A stretch of DNA of 64,000 nt from Sphingobacteriales bacterium 44-15 (GCA_001899685.1 MKWG01000006.1:181319-245318); one strand, 5' to 3'; positions 45,241-54,150 are shown, counted from the stretch's first letter. The notes: generated by a model from the sequence alone, not told the origin. Translations and numbers: made by a program.

Positions 45241-46092
45241 ATGAAAAGCATACTGTTTACTGTACATATATTCTTCAGTATAAATGTGGTACAATCCCAG
45301 GTTTTGCCTGATTACAGCAATCCCGTCATTGAAAACTTTTCTTTATTCTTATCAGGGAACTATGATACCTCACTGATCATAAAGCATCACATAGCCGCAT
45401 GTAAGGAAAGCAATTCTATCATTTATTTTGACATTCTTGGAAGAATAGAAAAAAATGTCATAATAAATGCAGATACTGTCACCCTATTGGTGCTGTACAG
45501 CTATGATAAAATCAGAAATACCATTTCGACGGAATCCAGCGGAACTTTTTTTCCAACGCCTTTTAAAGCCACTTACCTCAAAACATATGAAAATGGCAGG
45601 CTTATTAAAGATTTCTTAGAGAGCGGGGGATGGTGCAGACATATCGGCTATAATAAAAATGGACAGATAAGCAGCGATACTTCTTATGGGATAGAGCATT
45701 TTGCCTACCTGGTTAGGAATATTGAGCACGATGTTAAAGGAAATATGTCCGGGATAATAGTAAGGCAATATGAAGGCAGGGATGATATAGCAGGAAAAAT
45801 AATATCCGCCCGCAAGCTTTTTTATAATGACCGGGGGTATCTTATCAGGGAAGAAGAAAGCATACAGTGGCAGGGAAATGATACGAAGAACGTTCTTTGT
45901 CCCAATGCAGGATCGGCAGTATATCGCTATAATGAAAACGGGAAGCTGGCGGAAGTCATAAGGGAAAACGGTCCTTCTCAAAAAATAACTTATCTCAATA
46001 ACGGGCTTATTGCCGAAATTGTTACCCATGGCAAAATCTGCAATGGCGAAGTATATAACCGGACAAAAAATTCCGAATATTACTACCGTTAG
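45241..46092 (+). CDS. Exported protein with YD/MORN-like repeats, unknown function
   Basis: The 283-residue protein has a signal peptide (MKSILFTVHIFFSINVVQSQ). From about residue 135 on, units of the type Y-N-x-N/R-G-x-L appear four times: YNKNGQISSDTS, YNDRGYLIREEES, YNENGKLAEVIRE and YLNNGLIAEIVTHG. Such spacing is typical of RHS/YD or MORN-like beta repeats of secreted Bacteroidota proteins. It lies 30 bp after the lipoprotein gene. AT content is somewhat above its neighbours. No enzymatic motif is seen. Confidence 0.55.
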   Translation: MKSILFTVHIFFSINVVQSQVLPDYSNPVIENFSLFLSGNYDTSLIIKHHIAACKESNSIIYFDILGRIEKNVIINADTVTLLVLYSYDKIRNTISTESSGTFFPTPFKATYLKTYENGRLIKDFLESGGWCRHIGYNKNGQISSDTSYGIEHFAYLVRNIEHDVKGNMSGIIVRQYEGRDDIAGKIISARKLFYNDRGYLIREEESIQWQGNDTKNVLCPNAGSAVYRYNENGKLAEVIRENGPSQKITYLNNGLIAEIVTHGKICNGEVYNRTKNSEYYYR

Positions 46093-46168
46093 TTTTCTCA
46101 AACTTAAATCGCCACTTTTTTTTCAAACTACTTTCAGATTTCGTTACATTTAATTTTTTTTGCACGAT

Positions 46169-47203
46169 ATGAAAACATGGAATATAGGTGTTATAGGGGC
46201 AGGAATGGTAGCTGATTTTCACGCAAAGTCTATCGAATCCCTTCCCAACACAAAACTTGCCGGTATCTGCGACAGCGGCTCGGGAAAAGCCAAACTGCTT
46301 GCTGAAAAATATGGCTGCCCGGTGTTTGCCGATTACAACGCCATGCTGCACAGCAATACTATTGATATAGTTACTATTGCTACTCCCAGCGGTATGCACA
46401 AGGCGCCCGCAGTAGAAGCCGCTAAATGCGGCAAGCATGTGCTCTGCGAAAAGCCGCTCGAAATTTCCCTCGACAGCATTGATGCCATGATCGAAGCCCA
46501 CGACAAAGCAGGCACTTATCTTGGCGGCATCTTCAACTACCGCTTTAACGACAGCGTACAACACCTGAAGCAGGCGGTTGTGTCAGGAAAATTCGGCACC
46601 ATATCACACGCAGCTATTGCGGTGCCCTGGTGGCGGAGCGATGCCTATTATCAAAACAAATGGCGCGGCACCTGGAGCGTTGACGGCGGCGGCGCCATCA
46701 TGAACCAATCCATCCACATGGTAGACATGCTGCAGTATATGATGGGACCGGTAGATACGCTATACGCCTATATGGGCACGCTCGGCCATAATATTGAAAC
46801 AGAAGATACTGCGGCAGCTGTGCTGAAATTCAGGAACAATGCTATAGGTTCCATCTATGGTTCCACGGCTTCCTTCCCGGGGCAGGCGCGCAGCATTATG
46901 ATAACAGGCACCAAAGGCACTGCAGTGATGGAAGACAATTATATTAAGACCTGGCAGTTTGATACCATGACGGAAGAGGATACTGCAATGACCAGCCGCT
47001 ATAAAGCACCGGAGCAGGCTGCCGGTGCATCAGATCCCGCTGCCATACCATTTGAGCTGCATGCAAAGAACATCGCCGCTTTCACTGACGCCATTGATGC
47101 CGGCAAGCCCTTCGAGATTGACGGTCATGAAGCTCGCAAAGCGGTAGCGCTGGTGCTTGCACTATATACTTCAGCAAAGGAAAACAGGGCTTTTATCTTC
47201 TAA
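46169..47203 (+). CDS. Gfo/Idh/MocA family oxidoreductase
   Basis: These NAD(P)-dependent enzymes oxidise sugars, inositols or related polyols. The 344-residue protein has an N-terminal Rossmann fold with GVIGAGMVADFHAK (residues 6-19) and the family motif EKP in HVLCEKPLEIS (about residue 93). The C-terminal half has GGGAIMNQSIHMVDML (about residues 175-190), where a catalytic His is expected. There is no signal peptide. The start is ATG 46169, with TTG three codons earlier being less likely. It converges on an SDR gene over a repeat element. The exact substrate is unknown. Confidence 0.85.
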   Translation: MKTWNIGVIGAGMVADFHAKSIESLPNTKLAGICDSGSGKAKLLAEKYGCPVFADYNAMLHSNTIDIVTIATPSGMHKAPAVEAAKCGKHVLCEKPLEISLDSIDAMIEAHDKAGTYLGGIFNYRFNDSVQHLKQAVVSGKFGTISHAAIAVPWWRSDAYYQNKWRGTWSVDGGGAIMNQSIHMVDMLQYMMGPVDTLYAYMGTLGHNIETEDTAAAVLKFRNNAIGSIYGSTASFPGQARSIMITGTKGTAVMEDNYIKTWQFDTMTEEDTAMTSRYKAPEQAAGASDPAAIPFELHAKNIAAFTDAIDAGKPFEIDGHEARKAVALVLALYTSAKENRAFIF

Positions 47204-47231
47204 GGAATGTTATACTACTGTTATGTTAAAC

Positions 47232-47315
47232 GTGAAACGGCAGGCGATAAATGTGAGATCCTCGCATTTATTGTCTCACAAAGAGATACGAAAAATTATC
47301 GTTGACATAGCGCTA
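47232..47315. repeat. Composite heptad element (copy 3) between convergent genes
   Basis: GTGAAACGGCAGGCGATAAA opens the element, followed by a hairpin (ATAAATGTGAG...CTCGCATTTAT), TGTCTCACAAAGAGATACG and GTTGACATAGCGCTA. The right part aligns with the copy at 2293-2412 (CTCACAAAGAAACACC... GTTGACATAAAGCTA). The final CTA is the complement of the stop codon of the SDR gene. Confidence 0.7.
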
Positions 47316-48014
47316 CAGGTCGCCCAACTGCGGGCGCAGCACAATATCCTCCACGCATGCCTGCGGTGATAATAACGATGCAGCATAGATCATCCGGGCT
47401 ATATCATCAGCTTCCATGATGCGGCTTGGGTCAACACCACTGCCTGCCCAGGAATCGGTATAAGCTGCTCCCGGATAAACGGCGGTGACTTTTACACCAA
47501 AGGGCTTCATCTCTTCCCGAAGATTTTTTGAAAATCCTGCCAGCGCAAATTTGCTGATGCTGTAGGCGCCGCCGTTAGGATAAGCTTTCAGCGAAGCAAT
47601 GGAACACATATTGAATATATGACCGTGTCGCCGGGTTGTCATTTCAGGTATAAGCGTTCTCGTAAGGTGATACGCGCTGTACAGGTTCACTGCGATCATG
47701 CGTTCCAGCGTGCCTTCCGGTTCATCATATACGCTCCCCGGATCAAAGAGCCCGGCATTATTTACCAGCACATCAGGAGCAACATTGAACGACAAAAACC
47801 ATTTGCCAAAAGCCTTTGCTTCCTCCGGCAGGGAAAGATCGCAGGGCATTACCTCAACTCCCGCACCGGGATACTGCGACTGCAGCTCTTTCTGTACGGC
47901 ATACAATTTATCTGTGCTTCTTGCGCATATATATATATTATGCCCATGGGAAGCAAATATTTTCGCTATTGATTTTCCAAATCCTTTCGATGCACCTGTG
48001 ATGATTACGTTCAT
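47313..48014 (-). CDS. Short-chain dehydrogenase/reductase
   Basis: The 233-residue classical SDR has the cofactor loop TGASKGFGKSIA (residues 6-17), NNAGLF (about 85-90), the catalytic Ser in FNMCSIASLKAYP and the YSISK motif (Tyr-x3-Lys, about residues 151-155). CARSTDK after the second strand suggests NADP(H) preference. The substrate is unknown. The stop codon falls at the edge of the repeat element shared with the fabH 3' end. Confidence 0.88.
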   Translation of the reverse strand: MNVIITGASKGFGKSIAKIFASHGHNIYICARSTDKLYAVQKELQSQYPGAGVEVMPCDLSLPEEAKAFGKWFLSFNVAPDVLVNNAGLFDPGSVYDEPEGTLERMIAVNLYSAYHLTRTLIPEMTTRRHGHIFNMCSIASLKAYPNGGAYSISKFALAGFSKNLREEMKPFGVKVTAVYPGAAYTDSWAGSGVDPSRIMEADDIARMIYAASLLSPQACVEDIVLRPQLGDL

Positions 48015-48027
48015 GATGTATGTTTTA

Positions 48028-48123
48028 AGGTGGTGAGCTATCAGCGGTCAGCTATCAGCTATAGGCTCTCAGGTTGCTACCGGCTTATACAGTTTGTCGC
48101 TCCACGTTTCTCGTCTCACATCC
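48028..48123. repeat. GAGCTAT-type heptad array in a divergent gap
   Basis: GTGAGCTATCAGCGGTCAGC and further AGCTATC words run from 48028 to about 48075. A shorter CTCGTCTCAC word group lies at 48099-48123. It is one of the few arrays in a divergent (promoter) region, between the SDR and yjjG genes. Confidence 0.55.
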
Positions 48124-48159
48124 CCGAATTTCAAATCTACACACTTCTTACAAACACTG

Positions 48160-48167
48160 TACATTTG
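48160..48167 (+). promoter_or_regulatory. TACATTTG -7 box upstream of yjjG
   Basis: TACATTTG fits TAnnTTTG and lies 11 bp before the ATG at 48179. It supports that start over the long frame that opens at 48074 inside the repeat. Confidence 0.5.
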
Positions 48168-48178
48168 CTGTTTCTGCC

Positions 48179-48874
48179 ATGAAATATAAACATCTCTTTT
48201 TTGATCTCGATCATACGCTGTGGGATTTTGAAGCCAATGCAAAGATGACGCTGGAAGAGCTCTACCATGCGCTTGAACTCCACGCTCACGGGGTGGATGA
48301 TTTTAACAGCTTTTACGAGCGCTATATTTATCACAATACCAGGCTTTGGGAAAGGTACCGCAAAGGATTCATCAAAAGAGATGACCTTCGCTGGAAACGC
48401 ATGTGGAACACCCTGCTTGATTTTAAGATCGGCAATGAGCAGCTTGCCCGCAGCATGGATGTAATGTTCCTGGATAAGCTGCCTACCCGGAAACTATTGT
48501 TCCCCTATGCTGTTGAGATTTTGCATTACCTGCAGGACAAGGGATATGCGCTGCACCTTATTACCAATGGCTTTGAAACCGTGCAGCATAGCAAACTTAA
48601 ATATTCAGGGCTTAGTGAATTTTTCAAATTTGTGATCACCTCAGAAGGCAGCAACAGCCTCAAGCCTCATAAAGCCATTTTTGATTTTGCCCTCCGGAAA
48701 ACAGGAGCCGCATTGCACGAAAGCATCATGCTGGGCGACGACATAGATGCAGATATCATAGGCGCCCGGGATGCCGGTATGGACCAGGTGTATGTCAATC
48801 ACCTGGGAGTGACTCCACCTCTGCAGGCTACCTATATGGTAAATACCCTGAAGGAACTGGAGGAAATATTTTGA
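48179..48874 (+). CDS. yjjG: YjjG-type HAD nucleotidase (noncanonical pyrimidine nucleotidase)
   Basis: YjjG removes phosphate from (often damaged) pyrimidine nucleotides. The 231-residue protein shows all HAD motifs: I, FFDLDHTLWDFE (residues 6-17); II, HLITNGFE (about 124); III, the Lys in SLKPHKAIF (about 163); and IV, MLGDDIDADIIGARDAGM (about 184-201). A four-helix cap lies between motifs I and II. The start is ATG 48179. The adjacent 200 bp to the restriction-modification genes show no recognisable feature. Confidence 0.85.
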   Translation: MKYKHLFFDLDHTLWDFEANAKMTLEELYHALELHAHGVDDFNSFYERYIYHNTRLWERYRKGFIKRDDLRWKRMWNTLLDFKIGNEQLARSMDVMFLDKLPTRKLLFPYAVEILHYLQDKGYALHLITNGFETVQHSKLKYSGLSEFFKFVITSEGSNSLKPHKAIFDFALRKTGAALHESIMLGDDIDADIIGARDAGMDQVYVNHLGVTPPLQATYMVNTLKELEEIF

Positions 48875-49074
48875 AAGAAAGGTAAAGCAATCTTCTTTCG
48901 GCTAAAGTTAAGACCATCGGGAAGTATTGGTGCAGGTTCCTTCTTTTAATCGAAATACACTCCGCTCCTGAGCTGTTTCTCTTTGTCCACAAAAATGTGT
49001 ATAAAAAATATAAGTCACTTTTTATTATTTGTTAAAATAGGTTAATTTGCGTAATAAACATCTATAAGATAGCC

Positions 49075-50370
49075 ATGAGCAATTTTTTAACTGTCGATGA
49101 GGTTGCCCGGGCCTTAAAAGTCACAAGACAAACAGTTGCGAAGTATATTCAAAGAAAGGAATTAAATGCTGTCAGGATAAATAAAAGCTATCGTGTTCCT
49201 TATTCAGAGTTTGAAAATTTTCTTTCATCCAATTCAGTTGTGCCGGAACCAGAAGCTGTTTATTTTAAAAAATCCAGAAATTGTGTTTTAGACTATCAGG
49301 GGAAAAGCGAAGAAAAAGAAATTTTAGCTTCAAGGCATTTAGGAATTATCAAGCCTATTAAAATTAATCACAAAGGCAACTTTAATAAGTTCATTTTTGG
49401 AGATAATTTCTATGTATTAAAGAATCTTCTTTCAGAATCCGGGGGGAAAATCGACCTTATTTATATAGATCCTCCGTATGGAACAGGGCAGGATTTTTCT
49501 AATCTTGATAATGACCATGCTTATTCTGATAAACTATTGCATAGCGACTTTCTGGAGTTCCTGAGAAAGAGGCTTTTTTTGCTTAGAGAGTTACTTTCCG
49601 AAAACGGAAGCATTTATTTGCATATTGATAAAAAAATAGGACATTATGTAAAAATCATTATGGATGAAGTATTTGGCTATAACAACTTCATAAATGATAT
49701 AACACGTATAAAATGCAATCCTAAAAATTTTGCAAGAAACGCGTACGGCAATTACTCAGATATTGTTTTGTTTTATGCAAAAGAAAGAGATAAAAATATT
49801 TGGAATGACGTAAAAGAAGAGCTGACAAAAGAAGAAGAAAATATTTTTTTTCCAAAAATCCATCCAAAGCATGGTCGGTATACCACTAATCCATTGCATG
49901 CTCCGGGCGAAACAATTGACGGCGATACCGGAAAGGATTGGAATGGATTGATGCCACCCAAAGGGAGGCATTGGCGTTATAGCAGGGAGGAACTAACACG
50001 ACTTGATACGCAGGGATTGATTGAATGGTCTGAAAGCGGCAATCCGAGAAAAATGATTTTTGCTAAAGAGCACAAAGGCAAAAAGATTCAGGATGTTTGG
50101 GAGTTTAAAGATAAGGGGTTGTCCTATGTTGATTACCCAACACAAAAAAACCATGAAATGCTCCGCAGGATTATTTTAAACTCTTCTAATGAAAATTCTG
50201 TTGTTCTTGATTGCTTTGCCGGAAGCGGCTCAACTTTATTGGTAGCGAATGAGCTAAAAAGAAAATGGATTGGTATTGATAATTCTACCCAATCTTTAGC
50301 TGTTGTAAAAAGCAACTTCAAAAAGGGAAAAATAAAATGTAATTTCTTCGAATATATATCCCTCGATTAA
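49075..50370 (+). CDS. Type II DNA methyltransferase fused to an N-terminal helix-turn-helix domain
   Basis: The 431-residue protein begins with an excisionase/BldC-like winged HTH (MSNFLTVDEVARALKVTRQT, residues 1-55). The methyltransferase domain follows: motif IV IDPPYGTG (residues 131-138) precedes motif I DCFAGSGST (379-387), the beta-class order of N4-cytosine or N6-adenine enzymes. Residues 210-330 form the likely target recognition region. The cognate endonuclease gene abuts it tail to tail. The DNA is AT-rich compared with flanking genes, as expected for an acquired module. A TAATTTGC box (49043-49050) is a possible promoter. The HTH may let the protein repress its own operon. The recognition sequence is unknown. 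Confidence 0.85.
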   Translation: MSNFLTVDEVARALKVTRQTVAKYIQRKELNAVRINKSYRVPYSEFENFLSSNSVVPEPEAVYFKKSRNCVLDYQGKSEEKEILASRHLGIIKPIKINHKGNFNKFIFGDNFYVLKNLLSESGGKIDLIYIDPPYGTGQDFSNLDNDHAYSDKLLHSDFLEFLRKRLFLLRELLSENGSIYLHIDKKIGHYVKIIMDEVFGYNNFINDITRIKCNPKNFARNAYGNYSDIVLFYAKERDKNIWNDVKEELTKEEENIFFPKIHPKHGRYTTNPLHAPGETIDGDTGKDWNGLMPPKGRHWRYSREELTRLDTQGLIEWSESGNPRKMIFAKEHKGKKIQDVWEFKDKGLSYVDYPTQKNHEMLRRIILNSSNENSVVLDCFAGSGSTLLVANELKRKWIGIDNSTQSLAVVKSNFKKGKIKCNFFEYISLD

Positions 50371-51204
50371 TTAGAGGAACTTTTGTAAATAAGCCTGTAA
50401 TAATAACGCACTTACCATATCATATTCTGATTCTTGTATATTAACGGCTTCTTTGTTATTAACCAGTCTATGATTTATGTTGAAAACAGACCATGGAAAT
50501 CCATCTACTACTCCTATCCTGATTACATTGCCACGCTGGTGTCTACAAAAATTCAGTACTTCCTGTACCTGCTTTTCCTGATTACCACCGGGCTGCCCAA
50601 TCCACTTTGCTTCGCCTATGATTATCTGTTGGTTTACTTTTGCTATTAGGTCAGGACGTTTTGCAAGCCCCTGATGCAATGTATCATTAATAAATGCCTT
50701 TCCGGCTTCTTCGCTGGAATCAAGTATGCAAACTCCGCTTGTTGACCTTTGAAAAGCATCTAATCCTAAAGGAATAAAATTCCGCCTTAACCAACCATTG
50801 AACATCGGCCCCATTTGAGTATTTAATTTAGGGGCGGCTTCCAGTCTTACAACTGTTTCTTCGGCTGTCATTGAATATAGAGATTCAGCAATTCTTTGTA
50901 TCTGTCTTGGGTTACTATTAATACAGCCTTCAATATTTTTGAGTAAATACCAAATAGGGTCTTCATAAGGAAACTTAGTCAATCCTTTTAACAGTTCAAT
51001 TAACTCTTCTGTTCTCCGGCCTTGATGAGCAGCAATAATTCTGCGCCTGATTCCTGCATTGAGTCGCTCGGGCGCTGTAATCTGAAATGGGTAGACCTCC
51101 AATATTTGGTCAAGATAATTTGAGTTTCTAAACAGGTCAATACTTTGTCTTACCCATTCATTTAGATTTTCAGGATTTGCTTGAATGTCGATTACTCTGT
51201 CCAT
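50371..51204 (-). CDS. Type II restriction endonuclease, PD-(D/E)xK fold
   Basis: I infer this 277-residue protein to be the endonuclease of the preceding methyltransferase. A PD-(D/E)xK signature is visible: RPDLIAKVNQQIIIGEAKW with Asp185, Glu198 and Lys200 on two adjoining strands. The N-terminal 130 residues are helical. I cannot assign it to a named specificity family. It ends on the base after the methyltransferase stop (TAATTA across the junction), so the genes are strictly convergent without a terminator between them. It begins after a repeat-rich gap and shares the AT-rich composition of its partner. Confidence 0.72.
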   Translation of the reverse strand: MDRVIDIQANPENLNEWVRQSIDLFRNSNYLDQILEVYPFQITAPERLNAGIRRRIIAAHQGRRTEELIELLKGLTKFPYEDPIWYLLKNIEGCINSNPRQIQRIAESLYSMTAEETVVRLEAAPKLNTQMGPMFNGWLRRNFIPLGLDAFQRSTSGVCILDSSEEAGKAFINDTLHQGLAKRPDLIAKVNQQIIIGEAKWIGQPGGNQEKQVQEVLNFCRHQRGNVIRIGVVDGFPWSVFNINHRLVNNKEAVNIQESEYDMVSALLLQAYLQKFL

Positions 51205-51270
51205 TCCTAAGTTTATGAAGCTACAAGATAAGATAAAAGAGCCGGGGCATCATCAGGAAGGTATGTGCCC

Positions 51271-51397
51271 TTTCACGTCTCATGCCATCAGCAGCGAGCT
51301 AACAGCCGTCAGCAACAGCTCAACTTGTGCAGGTTACAGGTTGCCACTCACGTCTCACCTCTGACGTTTGATATCTTACCACTTATCACATCTCACT
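51271..51397. repeat. Mixed heptad-word array running into the 3' end of psd
   Basis: CACGTCTCATGCC, CAGCGAGCTAACAGCCGTCAGC, CAGGTTACAGGTTGCC, CTCACGTCTCACCTCTGACG and CTTACCACTTATCACATCTC follow each other. Read on the minus strand, the last words encode the final Gly-Ser-Glu-Met-stop of psd. Several word families meet here. Confidence 0.6.
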
Positions 51398-52057
51398 TCC
51401 CTCCCATCTCGCCAGCACGGTAACACCGCCTTTTACCGCTTCATTCAGCTTCACTTCCACCTTGGTGCCCACCGGCAGCAGCACATCCACTCGGCTGCCA
51501 AATTTGATGAAGCCAAGCTCACCTCCCTGTTGCACTTTTTGCCCTACTTTCAAATAATTGACAATACGCCGCGCCACGGCTCCGGCGATCTGCTTTACCA
51601 GTATCTCGGGGTGGTCGCCCGCTATTACTACAGAATGCCGCTCATTATCTGTGGAGGACTTGGGATCCCAGGCCACCAAGTATTTGCCTTTATGGTACTG
51701 GCTGTATACTACTTCCCCCGATACAGGGTTCAGGTTCTGGTGCACGTTGGCAGGACTCATGAAAATAGATATCTGCAGGCGCTTATCTTTAAAATATTCT
51801 TCATCAACAGCCTCTTCAATTACTACTACCTTACCATCCGCAGGCGCAATGATCTTTCCTTTGTCAAGAGTGAGCGTTCTCCCGGGGACGCGGAAAAACG
51901 AAATGATAAAAAGGAAGAACAGGAAGGATACTACAAATATCAGCCAGGAAAGCCAGACAAGACTGTAGGGGAGAAAGTAAAACAAGCTGATATTCAGTAA
52001 TACAAAAAACAATCCGCAGAGCGCAATAGTCTGATATCCTTCTTTATGTACTGTCAT
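51386..52057 (-). CDS. psd: Phosphatidylserine decarboxylase
   Basis: The enzyme makes phosphatidylethanolamine from phosphatidylserine using a pyruvoyl group made by self-cleavage. The 223-residue protein is of the short type: two N-terminal membrane helices (about 14-32 and 35-55), FMSPANVHQNLNPVSG (about 98-113, His active site) and the cleavage site FIKFGSRVDVLLP (Gly-Ser, about residue 185). The Ser becomes the pyruvoyl group. cdsA, which makes the CDP-diacylglycerol substrate upstream in the same pathway, lies 63 bp away on the same strand. The last codons are repeat-derived. Confidence 0.92.
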   Translation of the reverse strand: MTVHKEGYQTIALCGLFFVLLNISLFYFLPYSLVWLSWLIFVVSFLFFLFIISFFRVPGRTLTLDKGKIIAPADGKVVVIEEAVDEEYFKDKRLQISIFMSPANVHQNLNPVSGEVVYSQYHKGKYLVAWDPKSSTDNERHSVVIAGDHPEILVKQIAGAVARRIVNYLKVGQKVQQGGELGFIKFGSRVDVLLPVGTKVEVKLNEAVKGGVTVLARWEGSEM

Positions 52058-52120
52058 GCATCCGGTTTAAGATGACAAAAGTAGGTAATGAAGCAGGAGC
52101 GTCCAAAACTTGGGCACATT

Positions 52121-52999
52121 TCAGATTATTATAAGCATTGTATAGAGCCACACTACCGGTGTGGCCAGCAGCAACGAATCAAAGCGGTCGAGAAAGCCGC
52201 CATGCCCGGGCATAAAATGACCGCTGTCTTTTACACCCGCCATGCGTTTCAGCTTGCTCTCCAGCAGATCGCCGGCAGTGCCGGCGATCGCAGCAATAGC
52301 CGCAATTACAGCAGTCTGCATTACTTTCAGTTGCAGGAAATATGCCAGCAAACCCATAGTCGCTATGCAGAGTATGGCGCCGCCGGCTGTTCCTTCAATT
52401 GTTTTTTTTGGAGAAATTTTTGAAAAAGGCGTTTTGCCTATCAGTGAGCCTGTGATATAGGCCATTGTATCATTTATCCAGATGGAAAAAATAATCACTA
52501 AAGGAATCAGGAAGCCCGCCTGGTAATGCCATCCCCGGCCTGACATCCACACTTCATTGAGCGATCGTATGTTGACCATCATTGCCCAGCTCAGTGAAAT
52601 GTACAAAAAACCAAGCGCCGAGTATCCGATATGCTTCAGGTTCACCTGACGTGAAAAGAGTATTTCTATAACAGGCAGTGCAAAAGCAAATATCAACCCA
52701 AGCGCCAGCCCAATGGAAGGGAGTGCAATACCTGCAATACGCAGCTCATCGCCTGCAGCATACAGCATCAGCGACCAGCCGGCGATCATGATGCCGTAAC
52801 GATGAAAGTCCGATATGGTTTTGTAGGAAGGATCAATCCTGCCTGCCAGTTGCTGATACTCTATCCAGCAGCCAAAATGAATAATGGAAAATAAAATAAA
52901 AAAGCTCCACCGGTCCAATAGCAATCCCAACAGCATTACTGCCACAAATACAAGTGCAGTGAGCGCCCTTGTTTGGAAAACTTTCCAGTTCATTGCCAT
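52121..52999 (-). CDS. cdsA: Phosphatidate cytidylyltransferase
   Basis: CdsA forms CDP-diacylglycerol from phosphatidic acid and CTP in the inner membrane. The 292-residue protein has seven or eight helices. The C-terminal signature is seen as SKISPKKTIEGTAGG (about residue 196), IAGTAGDLLESKLKRMAGVKD, and LPGHGGFLDRFDS (here MPGHGGFLDRFDSLL), which coordinate the Mg-CTP. The start could be ATG 52999 or 52993, two codons apart. It lies between the CPBP protease gene and psd, probably as one operon. Confidence 0.93.
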   Translation of the reverse strand: MAMNWKVFQTRALTALVFVAVMLLGLLLDRWSFFILFSIIHFGCWIEYQQLAGRIDPSYKTISDFHRYGIMIAGWSLMLYAAGDELRIAGIALPSIGLALGLIFAFALPVIEILFSRQVNLKHIGYSALGFLYISLSWAMMVNIRSLNEVWMSGRGWHYQAGFLIPLVIIFSIWINDTMAYITGSLIGKTPFSKISPKKTIEGTAGGAILCIATMGLLAYFLQLKVMQTAVIAAIAAIAGTAGDLLESKLKRMAGVKDSGHFMPGHGGFLDRFDSLLLATPVVWLYTMLIII

Positions 53000-53051
53000 A
53001 AGCAAAATTTTAACGGGTACAATTATCTGAATACTGTAAATGCCCGGCGCC

Positions 53052-53999
53052 TCATGCGATCCATTTTTCCTCCAGCGCTTTATCTTCCGGAGAGGTATAT
53101 TTCTTCTTTACTTTTGCAGATATTTTTTTGAACCGCATAAAAAGAAAATAAATCACTACGAGCGCAATAGGTCCCCACCAAAGCGGCATGGTATCATCCA
53201 TTGCTTCTTTGGCCGATCTTCCCTTTCTAATAAGAATATACATCTGTGTCACGGCAAAAGCATTGTTGAAGAAATGAGCCGTAATGCTGACCCAAAGACT
53301 ACCTGAATAATAATACAGCAATCCCAGTACAATGCCCAGGCATACCCGTGCCAGGAACCCATAATAAGACAGGTGTATAATGCTGAAAATGCAACTCGTG
53401 GCCAGTATGGCAAGCCAGGGATTTTTGCCGGAGCGTGTCAACAGGTTTTGCATACCACCCCTGAAAAAAGTTTCCTCAAAAACAGCAGGCAGCAGCGCTA
53501 TCATAAAAAGAGAAATGATATAATCACCGAAGCTTTTAATATTGGTAATGGCTTCTACCTGGCGGGAATAATTCTCTTCCAGTTGCTTAAACAGGTCGAC
53601 GGCTTTCTTTGATACAGGGATAGCATTATTCAGTTCAGATAATGCTCCTGCAATAACAGCCCCGCAGAAAATAATGGCAACAGAAAGCAGAATCTGGCGG
53701 TAAGTAGCCATGGCAGTAAACCCCATGAATTTAAACGGGCGCCGGCTTATTATAAGTGAGGTAAGATATGCAGGTAAAAAAAAGGTGGCGAACGTAGATA
53801 CTACCTGCACCATTCTCAGTGCATTCACATATCCGGGCATCATCATGTCATCCGCCATAGTTGCCAATCCCCTGCCGGTCATCAGCACCCACACCGGAAT
53901 GCTTAATATGCCGCCAAACAACAAGCCGCCAAACCATAGCCCGGTAAGAATGAGAAGTCCTTTTCCGTAAGAAATACCTTTTGAGTAGGAATCATACAT
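53052..53999 (-). CDS. CPBP family intramembrane metalloprotease
   Basis: CPBP (Abi/Rce1-like) proteins are glutamate-dependent intramembrane proteases. The 315-residue protein has about eight helices with the three active-site motifs: FEETFFRGG (Glu-Glu-x3-Arg, about residue 172), SIIHLSYYGF (His, about 207) and HFFNNAF (His-x3-Asn, about 242). It ends in a charged tail. The substrate is unknown. It is first of a likely three-gene operon with cdsA and psd. Confidence 0.9.
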   Translation of the reverse strand: MYDSYSKGISYGKGLLILTGLWFGGLLFGGILSIPVWVLMTGRGLATMADDMMMPGYVNALRMVQVVSTFATFFLPAYLTSLIISRRPFKFMGFTAMATYRQILLSVAIIFCGAVIAGALSELNNAIPVSKKAVDLFKQLEENYSRQVEAITNIKSFGDYIISLFMIALLPAVFEETFFRGGMQNLLTRSGKNPWLAILATSCIFSIIHLSYYGFLARVCLGIVLGLLYYYSGSLWVSITAHFFNNAFAVTQMYILIRKGRSAKEAMDDTMPLWWGPIALVVIYFLFMRFKKISAKVKKKYTSPEDKALEEKWIA

Positions 54000-54060
54000 G
54001 ATACAATACTATTTGTTGCAGCCCGCAAAGGGAGATTAAAGCTGCAATATACTATCCTTT

Positions 54061-54150
54061 TGTGAGAGGAAAGAGGGCTGGGATGTGAGAGGTGAGACAT
54101 GAGAAATGAGACGTGAGAGGCGAAATGTGAAATGACCTCTCACTTCTCAC
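54061..54150. repeat. GTGAGA-type heptad array with inverted half
   Basis: TGTGAGAGGAAAGAGGGCTG opens the array; GATGTGAGAGGTGAGACATG and similar words follow, then the inverted form CCTCTCACTTCTCAC closes a possible hairpin. It lies downstream of the PPIase gene and upstream of the CPBP gene, both on the minus strand. Confidence 0.65.
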
